Source: an uncultured Bacteroides sp. (GTDB lineage: Bacteria > Bacteroidota > Bacteroidia > Bacteroidales > Bacteroidaceae). From it: DNA of 64,000 nt. Below, piece after piece: positions 20,361-29,032 of this stretch. The notes under the pieces were generated by a model that saw nothing but the letters and a program-made list of their open reading frames with translations, was not told the DNA's origin and did not search any database. The stretch spans positions 1-64,000 of the forward strand of contig CASDXF010000010.1 in the NCBI GenBank assembly GCA_949285075.1, read 5' to 3'. Within the stretch, counting starts at the first letter, position 1, and the number at the start of each line of letters is the position of its first letter. Position numbers and translations under genes: made by a program.

Positions 20361-21500
20361 ATGTACACATTTCTTCAACAATATTGGTGGGCGATTATCT
20401 CCCTGCTCGGAGGTATCCTCGTATTTCTCCTTTTCGTTCAGGGGGGAAACTCGTTACTGTTCTGTCTGGGCAAGACGGATGAGCATCGGAAACTGATGGT
20501 TAACTCTACGGGTCGCAAATGGGAGTTCACCTTCACCACACTGGTCACCTTCGGCGGCGCGTTCTTCGCCTCCTTTCCGCTATTTTACAGCACCAGTTTC
20601 GGCGGCGCCTATTGGCTATGGATGATTATCCTGTTCAGCTTCGTACTGCAAGCCGTCAGCTACGAGTTTCAAGGCAAGGCCGGCAACCTGCTCGGCAAGA
20701 AAACCTATCAGTCCCTATTGGTGCTGAACGGCGTTGCGGGCCCATTCCTGTTGGGAGCCGCGGTAGCCACGTTCTTCACCGGTTCCGACTTCTACATCGA
20801 CAAGGCGAATATGACCGATATGGCGATGCCCGTCATCAGTCATTGGGGCAACGGTTGGCACGGTCTGGACGCTTTGGCCAACGTATGGAACATTGTTCTG
20901 GGACTGGCGGTATTCTTTCTGTCCCGCGTCTTAGGGGCGCTCTATTTCATCAATAGCATCGACGACGGCGAGTTAGTGGGGAGATGCAGGAAAGCCGTAC
21001 TGAACAACGCCGCGCTCTTCTTGGTGTTCTTCCTCGCCTTCTTGGTCCGCACGCTGATTGCCGAGGGATTCGCCGTAAACCCCGATACGCAGGCGATATA
21101 CATGGAGCCTTATAAATACTTGACTAATCTCATTGAGATGCCCGCCGTAGCGTCCGCGTTTCTTGTCGGCGTGCTTTTGGTACTCTTCGGGATAGGAAAG
21201 ACGGTTTTGCGCCCCTCATTCGACAAGGGGATATGGTTCGCCGGAAGCGGCACCGTTCTGACGGTCTTTTCCCTACTGCTGATTGCGGGATACAACGGTA
21301 CGGCCTACTATCCGTCCACCGCCGACTTGCAAAGCTCACTCACCCTGTCCAACAGCTGTTCGAGCGAGTTCACCTTGCGAACGATGGCGTACGTATCCAT
21401 CCTAATCCCCTTCGTCATCGCTTATATCTTCTACGCGTGGCGCAGCCTGAACAAGAAGAAGATAACGGGGAAGGAATTGGAGGAGGAGCACTCCTACTAA
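20361..21500 (+). CDS. cydB: Cytochrome bd ubiquinol oxidase subunit II
   Basis: This 379-residue protein has eight or nine membrane helices and the CydB start LQQYWWAIISLLGGILVFLL and signature FVQGGNSLLF. It is the partner of CydA in the heterodimeric oxidase. The gene follows cydA by 9 bp and is followed by a strong bidirectional terminator. No cydCD transporter genes are in the window. Confidence 0.96.
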   Translation: MYTFLQQYWWAIISLLGGILVFLLFVQGGNSLLFCLGKTDEHRKLMVNSTGRKWEFTFTTLVTFGGAFFASFPLFYSTSFGGAYWLWMIILFSFVLQAVSYEFQGKAGNLLGKKTYQSLLVLNGVAGPFLLGAAVATFFTGSDFYIDKANMTDMAMPVISHWGNGWHGLDALANVWNIVLGLAVFFLSRVLGALYFINSIDDGELVGRCRKAVLNNAALFLVFFLAFLVRTLIAEGFAVNPDTQAIYMEPYKYLTNLIEMPAVASAFLVGVLLVLFGIGKTVLRPSFDKGIWFAGSGTVLTVFSLLLIAGYNGTAYYPSTADLQSSLTLSNSCSSEFTLRTMAYVSILIPFVIAYIFYAWRSLNKKKITGKELEEEHSY

Positions 21501-21515
21501 TCCCCCCACAGACAG

Positions 21516-21565
21516 AAAAATGGCTTATGAATTTAGCTTTCGCCTTACATTCATAAGCCATTTTT
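21516..21565. terminator. Bidirectional terminator between cydB and the dehydrogenase gene
   Basis: A perfect 17-bp inverted repeat has arms at 21516-21532 (AAAAATGGCTTATGAAT) and 21549-21565, with a 16-nt loop. Each arm ends in a run of A or T, so it should work on both strands of these convergent genes. Confidence 0.8.
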
Positions 21566-21622
21566 GTATGGTCATCGGTGAGGGCCTTGTTTGTCAGCCC
21601 TTCACTGGGTCACGCGCTTACC

Positions 21623-22591
21623 TCACTTTATCACGTTCTCCGGTTTCCCGTCGAGGAAAGCCCGAAGGTTATCGGTAGCTATCTGCATCAATCGCTGACG
21701 AGCCTCGAAGGTCGCCCATGCGATGTGCGGAGTGATGTAACAGTTTCTCGCGGTCAGCAGCGGATTGTCGGCGCAAGGCGGCTCCTCGGACAGCACGTCA
21801 AGTCCTGCGGCATAAATCTTTCCCGAATTGAGCGCGTTTGCGAGGTCATCCTCGTTCACGAGCGGTCCGCGTCCGGTATTAATCAAGATGGCGGTAGGCT
21901 TCATCATCGCCAACCGGCGAGCGTCTACCAATCCACGAGTATCAGAAGTCAGCGGGCAGTGCAAGCTTACGATGTCGCACTCGCTGAACAGTTCGTCCAT
22001 CTCCATTCGCTTGATTTCCGGAGGCAATTGGAAGTGTGACTTGGATGTAAAAGCATATACCTTCATTCCGAAACCTATGGCGACGCGAGCCACCGTGTAT
22101 CCAATGTGTCCTAAGCCCACAAGGCCTATCTTCTTGTCACGCAGCTCCATCAAAGGCGTATCCCAGAAGCAGAAATCTTTGCTCTGGCTCCACCGGCCTT
22201 TCCTAACCTCCTCCGAGTGATACTGTGCCTGCGTAGCGATATTGAGTATATGCGCGAATACCATCTGCGCCACGGAAGCCGTACTGTACGCGGGGATATT
22301 GGTCACGGTAATGCCTTTCGCTTTGGCCGCCTCGATATCTACCACGTTGTATCCCGTAGCCAATACGCCGATATAACGCAATTCGGGCAACGCTTCCATG
22401 TGCTCGGCCGTAATGACAACCTTGTTCGTTAGAATCGCATCCGCTCCCGCGGCTCGTTCCAGTACTTGCTCGGGGGCCGTACGCTCGTAGACGACGCATT
22501 CGCCCATCGCCTGCAACCCTTCCCAAGACAAGTCACCGGGATTAGCCGCATAGCCGTCAAGTACGCTAATCTTGAAATTTTTCTGTTCCAT
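21623..22591 (-). CDS. D-2-hydroxyacid dehydrogenase (NAD-dependent)
   Basis: This 322-residue protein belongs to the D-isomer 2-hydroxyacid dehydrogenase family. The NAD-binding fold has GLGHIGYTVARVAIGFGMKV (about residues 155-174). Catalytic residues are in LINTGRGPLVNEDDL (Arg about 240), DVLSEEPP (Glu) and TPHIAWAT (His). The sequence is closest in style to glycerate/hydroxypyruvate dehydrogenases, but substrate cannot be fixed from these motifs. It is a single-gene unit facing cydB. Confidence 0.9.
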   Translation of the reverse strand: MEQKNFKISVLDGYAANPGDLSWEGLQAMGECVVYERTAPEQVLERAAGADAILTNKVVITAEHMEALPELRYIGVLATGYNVVDIEAAKAKGITVTNIPAYSTASVAQMVFAHILNIATQAQYHSEEVRKGRWSQSKDFCFWDTPLMELRDKKIGLVGLGHIGYTVARVAIGFGMKVYAFTSKSHFQLPPEIKRMEMDELFSECDIVSLHCPLTSDTRGLVDARRLAMMKPTAILINTGRGPLVNEDDLANALNSGKIYAAGLDVLSEEPPCADNPLLTARNCYITPHIAWATFEARQRLMQIATDNLRAFLDGKPENVIK

Positions 22592-22630
22592 ATCTATCTA
22601 TTCCTTACTATAATATATGTATTATTGTCG

Positions 22631-22638
22631 CGAATATA
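22631..22638 (-). promoter_or_regulatory. Possible -7 box for the dehydrogenase gene
   Basis: The minus strand reads TATATTCG, one base from TAnnTTTG, 40 bp upstream of the ATG at 22591. No clear -33 element. Confidence 0.4.
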
Positions 22639-22692
22639 GTCATTAGTCGATTGAGGTATTCTCCCCTCGCCCGTTTTTTCACGACGGTTTTC

Positions 22693-23967
22693 TTAAAATC
22701 TCGAAACTTCAAAGCAATGCTCTCCGCCGTCGAACGCGTATCGGAGCCTGAGCCCTTGCATCTTGCATATTGAGTCGGCGATAGCGAGCCCTAATCCTGT
22801 AGAGCCTTCACGCTTGCTTCCTTGATAGAACCGCTCAAAGATTTTCTCTCTGTCCAACGGATGTTCCAGTCCGGTATTCCGAAACTCAACGCTGTCAGCG
22901 GTAAGCTCAATCCGTATCCGCCCACCGTCCACGTTATGTACAAAGGCGTTTTTCAGCAGATTAGTAAGCAACGCCACCGCGAGTGACTCGTTCATCGTTA
23001 CGCGGAAGCATCCTCTTTCTTCAACGCCTACGGTTATCTGGCGATAACCGTAGGCCTCGCTATAGTCCTCTACATATCGTTTCAAGAGCTCATTCAAGTT
23101 GAGTTCCTTCACTTCGGGGAACTGTCTGTTGTCTATCTTGGTAAGGAAGAGCAGTGATTTATTCAGTCTTGTAATGTACTCTAACGTGTGGTGCGTCTTC
23201 ACCAACTCCTCCAGTTGGCGTTCCGACAGCGACTCGTCCTCCATCAGCATCTCCAAGCGATTCCGGCAAATGGCTAACGGTGTCTGTATCTCGTGCGAGG
23301 CGTTTCCGATGAACTGTTTCTGCTGCTCGAACATTTCTTCCGTGCGCTTGGCGTATCTCATCGCGGCTTCGTTCAGCTTACGGAACTCCGTAATCCGGGT
23401 CTCGTTACGCAACGGCTCGTTTTTCTTCCCCGCCTGATAACTGTCTAACCAATGGAGCAACGTATAAAGAGGACGCATGTTGCGGTGAATCACCCACGCG
23501 GATACGATAAGAATAACCAGCAGCAACGCGCCGTAGAGGATAATAATCCATACGAGAATCATATCCTTCAGGTCATCCTTCTCGATGCTTGGCGTGGAGA
23601 CTTCGAGTTGATAATAGTCTCCGTCGTCATCCTGAAAAATGGTGGTCAATATCCGGGCCGGTTCCGTCTCCTCCTTCTCTATGAGGTATATCATCGAGTC
23701 CTTGTATCGAATCCGCTCGTGGCTCTCGGCGTATTCGTCGCTGACCCGAGTCAAGTAATACTGATTATTAGAGCCGTTGTCTTTCGAGGGCAACTCTTCC
23801 CCGGCCAGAGCCCGCGTGATAATCGCTTCCGAATAATCCTCAAGCGAGTCGTCTACCTCGTCGTTTACCTCGTCTACCATCGTGACATAGAAGAAAACGG
23901 CCCAAACCGTCAGGATAAGGACCAAAGCCAACGATAGCCTGAGTGCGATGTGGAGTATCAGCTTCAT
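22693..23967 (-). CDS. Sensor histidine kinase
   Basis: This 424-residue kinase has two membrane helices (about residues 8-30 and 137-160) that bound a roughly 105-residue, strongly acidic sensor domain. A HAMP-like linker follows. The phospho-accepting His is at about residue 225 in GNASHEIQTPL, the N box is NLLKNAFVHN and the G box is STGLGLAIADSIC. It is encoded 6 bp downstream of its OmpR-type response regulator. The signal is unknown. The acidic sensor could suggest cations or cationic peptides, which is only a guess. Confidence 0.93.
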   Translation of the reverse strand: MKLILHIALRLSLALVLILTVWAVFFYVTMVDEVNDEVDDSLEDYSEAIITRALAGEELPSKDNGSNNQYYLTRVSDEYAESHERIRYKDSMIYLIEKEETEPARILTTIFQDDDGDYYQLEVSTPSIEKDDLKDMILVWIIILYGALLLVILIVSAWVIHRNMRPLYTLLHWLDSYQAGKKNEPLRNETRITEFRKLNEAAMRYAKRTEEMFEQQKQFIGNASHEIQTPLAICRNRLEMLMEDESLSERQLEELVKTHHTLEYITRLNKSLLFLTKIDNRQFPEVKELNLNELLKRYVEDYSEAYGYRQITVGVEERGCFRVTMNESLAVALLTNLLKNAFVHNVDGGRIRIELTADSVEFRNTGLEHPLDREKIFERFYQGSKREGSTGLGLAIADSICKMQGLRLRYAFDGGEHCFEVSRF

Positions 23968-23973
23968 ACCGCG

Positions 23974-24651
23974 CTATTCGACAATCATCTTGTATCCGAA
24001 TCCGTACACGGCTTTCAGCTCGACGCTCGCCCCCGCTTCCTTGAGTTTCTTGCGCAGGTTCTTCATCTGCGCGTAGATGAAGTCGAAGTTGTCCACTTGG
24101 TCTATATGGTCTCCCCATACCGCTTCCGCCAGCGTCGCCTTGTTAATCAGCCTGCCCGGGCGGTTCATGAAGTAGAGCAGTATGTCATATTCCTTGCGGT
24201 TAAGCTCCAGTTCCTTGCCGTCGACACGCACCTTGAATTCGCTTGGCTCCACCCTCACGTTTCCCTGCGTGATGTCCAGACCGCCCCCATGCTGATGCCG
24301 GCGTATGACGCTCTTGACGCGGGCGTTCAGCTCCGCGAGGTGAAAAGGCTTGGGCAGGTAATCGTCGGCTCCCAAGTCGAGCCCCTTCACCTTGTCCTCC
24401 AACGAGTCCTTCGCCGAGATAATAATCACGTTCTCCCTCTTGCGCATGGACTTCAGCCGTTCGAGCAGGTCGAGTCCGCTTCCGTCAGGCAGCATGATGT
24501 CCAGCAGAATACAGTCGTAGTCGTAATCCTCTATCTTATACAGGGCCGCGTTGAAGCTGTCCGCCGTCTCCACCACATACCGTTCCTTCTCCAGTGAGCG
24601 TTGGATGAGTTCCCTCAGGTCAGGTTCGTCCTCTACAATCAATATCTTCAT
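23974..24651 (-). CDS. OmpR-family response regulator
   Basis: The start chosen is the ATG at 24651 (225 residues), because MKILIVEDEPDLRELI begins the receiver domain. A longer open frame reaches 24789 but has no family support and runs into the repeat array. Receiver: acidic pair ED at 8-9, phospho-acceptor Asp51 in LLDIMLPDGSG, conserved Lys in ISAKDSLEDKV. The C-terminal winged helix includes LELNRKEYDILLYFMNRPGR and FIYAQMKNLRKKL. It pairs with the kinase 6 bp downstream. The 22-bp tandem array D begins about 100 bp upstream, where operators would be expected. Confidence 0.93.
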   Translation of the reverse strand: MKILIVEDEPDLRELIQRSLEKERYVVETADSFNAALYKIEDYDYDCILLDIMLPDGSGLDLLERLKSMRKRENVIIISAKDSLEDKVKGLDLGADDYLPKPFHLAELNARVKSVIRRHQHGGGLDITQGNVRVEPSEFKVRVDGKELELNRKEYDILLYFMNRPGRLINKATLAEAVWGDHIDQVDNFDFIYAQMKNLRKKLKEAGASVELKAVYGFGYKMIVE

Positions 24652-24752
24652 GAGCTGTAAGTTTATATGCGGATACAAAGGAAAGGGATATTTTTGAAAT
24701 AAAATTGAAATAAGGGGAAAAAAGTGACGGGACGTGTAACAGCAGTCCGGCA

Positions 24753-25180
24753 TATACAAGAGTATAAGTACATAGCCGTACGGATACAAGTCGCTAACCG
24801 TACGGATACAAGTCGCTAACCGTACGGATACAAGTTGCTAGCCGTACGGATACAAGTTGCTAGCCGTACAGATACAAGTCGCTAGCCGTACGGATACAAG
24901 TTGCTAGCTGTACGGATACAAGTCGCTAGCCGTACGGATACAAGTCGCTAGCCGTACGGGTACAAGTTGCTAGCCGTACGGGTACAAGTCGCTATCCGTA
25001 CGGGTACAAGTCGCTAGCCGTACGGGTACAAGTCGCTAGCCGTACGGGTACAAGTCACTAACCGTACGGGTACAAGTTGCTAGCCGTACGGATATAAGTT
25101 ATTAGCCGTACGGGTATAAGTCGCTAGCCGTATGGATATAAAGAAAATACCCGTATGGATGCGTATCGGCATCCGTACGG
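24753..25180. repeat. Array D: about 19 units of a 22-bp repeat, core CCGTACGG
   Basis: Sixteen complete 22-bp units run from 24775 to 25126, followed by a decayed unit at 25127. Two more CCGTAYGG cores are centred at 25154.5 and 25176.5, after one 23-bp step. A degenerate unit precedes the array at 24753. Each unit is CCGTACGG, then RTACAAGT, then a short GCTA-type tail. The first eight units mostly read GGATAC and the next six GGGTAC, so sub-blocks expanded locally. Since 22 is not a multiple of 3 it is not coding. It fills most of the 580-bp gap 24652-25231. Confidence 0.95.
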
Positions 25181-25184
25181 GTAT
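25147..25184. terminator. Strong hairpin after the HU-like gene, built from array D units
   Basis: Arms at 25147-25162 (ATACCCGTATGGATGC) and 25169-25184 pair over 16 bp with one G-T position and a 6-nt loop. It lies 48 bp downstream of the HU-like stop on the minus strand. T-rich sequence follows on that strand, so it may terminate transcription before the array. Confidence 0.55.
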
Positions 25185-25231
25185 CATTCCGTAGACATCC
25201 GGGCGGAAATTTGCGCCCGTGTAGTTACATA

Positions 25232-25699
25232 TCACACAATCGGGTCCGGGCTTTCCCCTTCATCGTCCGGATTCTCCTCCTCCGGCGTTTCCGCTTTGGT
25301 GTCATCGCCCGCCAACTTGTCTACCCACGCGAAGGTGGCTTTTTGAAGCTCCGCCTTGAACGCCTCGTCCGCTTGGAAGTTCAGGTTTACACTCTTGATG
25401 TTTCGGGCGTTCACATCTTTCTTCGCGTCCACTCCCGTACTGGAGATGGTAACGCTGAAACTGCCCCAGTTGCCAAGCTTCACGCTTTCTCCTCCGAGCA
25501 ATCGGCGCAGGAGAATCTTGCGCAGTTGCCGGATGGCCATCATCGCCTCGCTAGGGTTCAGGGTGGTCTCGTCGGCGAGGTCCATCGCTACTTGAGTTTC
25601 GTCCACCAGAGCGGTGGTCACTTGAGTGACGTACCATTTCTTAGGCGCGTCAGGCTCCTTCGGATTAAACCTTTGTACAGGCTTTACAAGAATTGCCAT
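25232..25699 (-). CDS. HU-like DNA-binding protein with acidic C-terminal tail
   Basis: This 155-residue protein matches the Bacteroidetes HU-like (HU-HIG) family: AILVKPVQRFNPKEPDAPKK at the N-terminus, then a two-helix dimerisation part and the beta-arm region GGESVKLGNWGSFSVTISS. The last about 20 residues are acidic (DDTKAETPEEENPDDEGE). Canonical HU is about 90 residues, so both ends are extended. It probably binds and bends DNA without strict specificity. It is transcribed alone from a good promoter at 25753-25782, and its 3' end faces array D. Confidence 0.85.
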   Translation of the reverse strand: MAILVKPVQRFNPKEPDAPKKWYVTQVTTALVDETQVAMDLADETTLNPSEAMMAIRQLRKILLRRLLGGESVKLGNWGSFSVTISSTGVDAKKDVNARNIKSVNLNFQADEAFKAELQKATFAWVDKLAGDDTKAETPEEENPDDEGESPDPIV

Positions 25700-25752
25700 A
25701 ATTCTACAGGTTTTAGATTATTAAAAAATAAAAGGTTAATTTTCTCACTTGA

Positions 25753-25782
25753 CAAAGTTACGATAAAAAAGCGAAAATCCAA
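25753..25782 (-). promoter_or_regulatory. Promoter of the HU-like gene
   Basis: On the minus strand, TAACTTTG (25753-25760) matches TAnnTTTG, and TTGG (25779-25782) lies 18 bp upstream as a -33-like element. Confidence 0.6.
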
Positions 25783-25940
25783 GATGTCCGCGCGGAAAGA
25801 AAAAAAGCGCAGTCAGAACGGCTCACGCCATCCTGACCGCAGATTAGTTTATTAACTATTTTAAAATAAGAGGGCGAACCCGCTTCAAAGTTACGGCTTA
25901 TCCGCGACAGTTCCTACCGTTTCCTCCAGAAAAACGGGCT

Positions 25941-26996
25941 TCAGCACCGGATGCTCAGCCGCGACTCGTATACCTTCCCGTCCTCGGTGACCCCTTTCGT
26001 CCACGTATAGGCTCCCGGATAAAGAAGCTCCAGCCTCCGGCTCACTTGCTCCAGTCCGATTCCGGAGCCGCTCTTGTCCGTCCGTTTCTTGGGGAAGTTG
26101 CTGTTGCGTATCTCGCAGCTCACCCCATGCCTCGTCTCTCCCAAGTGAATATAAATGAAACTCGGCTCGACGGGCGACGTGCCGTGCTTGAAGGCGTTCT
26201 CGATAAGCGATATGAAGATAAGGGGAGCTATCAGGGTATGGCTGTTCGGCTCGACGTCGAACCGGGTAACCATCCGCACGTTGGAAGACAGGCGGATTCT
26301 CATCAGCTCGATGTAATTGCGGATAAAGTCCACCTCCTTGTACAGAGGCACATAGTCCTGCTGATTATCATACAGCACATATCGCAACAGCTTGCCGAGT
26401 TCCTGCACCGCCTGCTGCGCCTGCTCCGCGTTGAAGGCGATTAGCGCGTAAATGTTGTTCAGCGTGTTCAGCAGGAAATGCGGGTTCAGCTGATTCCGCA
26501 GGTTCTTCAGCTCCGCCTCCGTACGGCTCCGCTCGGCCTCCCTTCTCGCGGCTTCCGCCTCGCCCCAACGCATATTGATGCGAATCGCCGCGCTCAGTCC
26601 GATAGTGAAGACCAAGCTCAGCATATCTCTGGCGAAGAAGAGCCATCCCGGAGGGCCGCCCGGATGCTTGGGCGCTGAAGATATCAGAGGGCCGATGGTC
26701 TGCGTCTGCCATAGATGCAGGAACACCCCGATGAGCACAAGCAGGACGATGTTGTACGATATGTACCTCTTCGTCTGATGCTGAAGAAGATACGCCGGAA
26801 CCAGAAAGAAATAGTTCACGTAGAATACAATCATGAAGGATAGCGGTACGGCTAAGTGCCGTACATACGCTATCCAATTGATGTTTCCGTTTTCTCGTTC
26901 GACGAAGAAGAACGGAAAGCCGAACATAATCCCCCAACTGATAATGTGTATCAGTATCTCTAAGGGACGACGCGCGGAGTTAAGGGTTTGTTTCAT
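25941..26996 (-). CDS. LytS/YpdA-type sensor histidine kinase
   Basis: This 351-residue kinase has four predicted membrane helices in its first 140 residues and no large periplasmic domain. The His_kinase (PF06580-type) signature is LRNQLNPHFLLNTLNNIYAL with His at about residue 173. The HATPase part has FISLIENAFKHG and GSGIGLEQVSRRLELLYPG. Such kinases normally pair with a LytTR response regulator encoded next door, but none is found here. The downstream neighbour is the HU-like gene with its own promoter. It lies 6 bp after the MacB-like permease and is probably the last gene of the efflux operon. Confidence 0.92.
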   Translation of the reverse strand: MKQTLNSARRPLEILIHIISWGIMFGFPFFFVERENGNINWIAYVRHLAVPLSFMIVFYVNYFFLVPAYLLQHQTKRYISYNIVLLVLIGVFLHLWQTQTIGPLISSAPKHPGGPPGWLFFARDMLSLVFTIGLSAAIRINMRWGEAEAARREAERSRTEAELKNLRNQLNPHFLLNTLNNIYALIAFNAEQAQQAVQELGKLLRYVLYDNQQDYVPLYKEVDFIRNYIELMRIRLSSNVRMVTRFDVEPNSHTLIAPLIFISLIENAFKHGTSPVEPSFIYIHLGETRHGVSCEIRNSNFPKKRTDKSGSGIGLEQVSRRLELLYPGAYTWTKGVTEDGKVYESRLSIRC

Positions 26997-27002
26997 ACCT
27001 TA

Positions 27003-28223
27003 TTATTCGTATCTAATAGCCTCTATCGGGTCCAAGTCCGCCGCTTTCTTCGCGGGATACCACCCGAAGAACACTCCCGTAACCGTGCAGACGGCGAAGG
27101 ACAGGAACACGCTCCACGGCTGAATGAAGATGGGCCAATGGGCTACATTCTTCACCATCCAACTGGCTCCGCAACCAATGATTACTCCAATGATACCTCC
27201 CGTAATGCTTATCAGGATAGCCTCTATCAGGAACTGGCTCAATATATCGATTCCTCTCGCTCCTACGGACATCCGCAGGCCTATCTCCCGGGTACGTTCC
27301 GTAACAGATACATACATGATATTCATGATGCCGATACCTCCCACCACTAAAGATATTCCGGCGATACAGGCTAGTAAGGTAGTCATTAAGTCCGTCGTAG
27401 AATTAAGCATCGTGCTCAATTCCTGTTGCGAACGAATCGTGAAATTATCCTCATCCGCCTCTTGCAGCTTGTGATTGCGGCGAAGAATCTCCGTTACTTC
27501 ATCTATAGCATAATCGGTCATATCCTCGCTAAGGGCGGAAGCAAATATGCCCTGCAAGTAAGTAACCGCCAGAAGCCGTTTCATGACGGTCGTATAGGGA
27601 GCCAACACGATATCGTCTTGGTCTTGTCCCATAGAATTATACCCTTTTGACTTGAGCACTCCTACCACGCGAAACGGAATCTGATTGAAACGTATAATCC
27701 GTCCGATAGGGTCTCCACCGTCGGGAAACAGATTGTCAACTATGGTTTTACCAATAACGCAAACTTTAGCGGAAGTCTGAATATCAGCTTCCGTAAACAT
27801 ATCCCCATTTTCAACAGTCAGCTGACGAATATCAAGGTAATCCAACCCGACCCCATTAACCGATGAAGGATAATTGTTATTTCCGGCAATAAGTTGCCCC
27901 GAAGAAGAGACATTAGGACTAATAGCCGACAAGAAATTAGTTTCATCACGCAAAGCCTCGTAATCGGCAAGCTTCAATGTCTGCATTGAAGAAGGATCTT
28001 GCCGTACCCCACCTCTTCGGTCAGCTCCCGGATGAATCATTATCATATTAGAACCCATTTCGGAAATCTGCTGCTGGATGCTTTTTTTAGAACCTTGCCC
28101 GATAGCGAGCATAGTTATTACGGAAGCGACTCCAATTATAATACCTAGCATCGTAAGAAAAGCGCGAAGCTTATTGTTGGCCAAAGCCCTGAGAGCTATC
28201 TTAAATAAGTTAGTTCCATTCAT
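27003..28223 (-). CDS. MacB-like ABC transporter permease
   Basis: This 406-residue protein has an N-terminal membrane helix (FLTMLGIIIGVASVITMLA), a periplasmic MacB_PCD domain of about 220 residues, and three C-terminal FtsX helices with the signature TERTREIGLRMSVGARGIDI, ending DLDPIEAIRYE. It works with the separate ATPase (13 bp upstream), the adaptor and TolC as a tripartite efflux or secretion system. The substrate is unknown. In E. coli MacB the ATPase and permease are fused, whereas here they are two genes. Confidence 0.92.
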   Translation of the reverse strand: MNGTNLFKIALRALANNKLRAFLTMLGIIIGVASVITMLAIGQGSKKSIQQQISEMGSNMIMIHPGADRRGGVRQDPSSMQTLKLADYEALRDETNFLSAISPNVSSSGQLIAGNNNYPSSVNGVGLDYLDIRQLTVENGDMFTEADIQTSAKVCVIGKTIVDNLFPDGGDPIGRIIRFNQIPFRVVGVLKSKGYNSMGQDQDDIVLAPYTTVMKRLLAVTYLQGIFASALSEDMTDYAIDEVTEILRRNHKLQEADEDNFTIRSQQELSTMLNSTTDLMTTLLACIAGISLVVGGIGIMNIMYVSVTERTREIGLRMSVGARGIDILSQFLIEAILISITGGIIGVIIGCGASWMVKNVAHWPIFIQPWSVFLSFAVCTVTGVFFGWYPAKKAADLDPIEAIRYE

Positions 28224-28236
28224 AGTCTACAAATAT

Positions 28237-28983
28237 TTAATCATCATCATCATTCTTTGGCAAAGCGGCTAAAGCCTCTTCCGCCGATAAGATGTTCATA
28301 TTGGATTTATCTTCAATAATATGTCCATCCCTCAAACGTATATTCCTGCTACTGTATTGAGACAGTTCCGGATTATGTGTTACAAAGATAATGGTTCTCC
28401 CTTCCGCATGAAGTTTCTGAAACAAGACTAATATCTCAAAAGATGTACGCGTATCAAGATTTCCGGTCGCCTCATCAGCGAGAATCACGGCCGGATTATT
28501 AACCAACGCCCGGGCTATAGCCACTCGCTGCATTTGTCCACCAGACATTTGATTTGACTTATGTTCTAAACGATCTCCCAACCCCACAGCCTGTAAAGCC
28601 TCAATCGCGCGTCTGCGACGCTCTGCCGCACTAACGGAAGAATTATACATCAACGGCAACTCGACATTCTCTACAGCCGTCGTTTTAGGAAGCAAATTAT
28701 AACTCTGAAACACAAAACCAATCTTTCTATTCCTCAATATGGCACGTTGGGGTTTACTCATTGTGCGCACGGATATTCCGTCCAACAAATATTCACCGCT
28801 ACTCGGTGTATCCAAACACCCCAACGTATTAAGCAAAGTTGACTTCCCAGAACCGGATGTCCCCATAATTGTGACGAACTCGCCTTCGTAAATGGTAAAA
28901 GAGACACCCCGCAAGGCATGAACGATCTCTTCTCCCACTTGAAAATTACGTTTGATATCTTGAAGTTCGATAACTTTTTTCAT
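28237..28983 (-). CDS. MacB/LolD-type ABC transporter ATPase
   Basis: The start chosen is the ATG at 28983 (248 residues), because [19 protein letters not shown] begins the ABC domain. The longer frame to 29118 overlaps the adaptor gene and adds a basic stretch without family support. Walker A is [11 protein letters not shown], the signature is [16 protein letters not shown], Walker B is [12 protein letters not shown] and the switch His is in IIFVTHNPE. It energises the permease encoded 13 bp downstream. An Asp run (KNDDDD) ends the protein. Confidence 0.94.
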   Translation of the reverse strand: MKKVIELQDIKRNFQVGEEIVHALRGVSFTIYEGEFVTIMGTSGSGKSTLLNTLGCLDTPSSGEYLLDGISVRTMSKPQRAILRNRKIGFVFQSYNLLPKTTAVENVELPLMYNSSVSAAERRRRAIEALQAVGLGDRLEHKSNQMSGGQMQRVAIARALVNNPAVILADEATGNLDTRTSFEILVLFQKLHAEGRTIIFVTHNPELSQYSSRNIRLRDGHIIEDKSNMNILSAEEALAALPKNDDDD

Positions 28984-29032
28984 ATAACCACTTACTTTCT
29001 TCCACCTATACGCAAAAATAAAAAGGCAAATA

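Noticed and set aside
24652..24789. N-terminal extension of the response regulator
   Set aside because: The extension has no family match and runs into the tandem array; MKILIVEDE is the standard receiver start.
24753..25180. Tandem repeat encoding a repeat protein
   Set aside because: The 22-bp period shifts the reading frame at every unit, and no frame stays open across the array.
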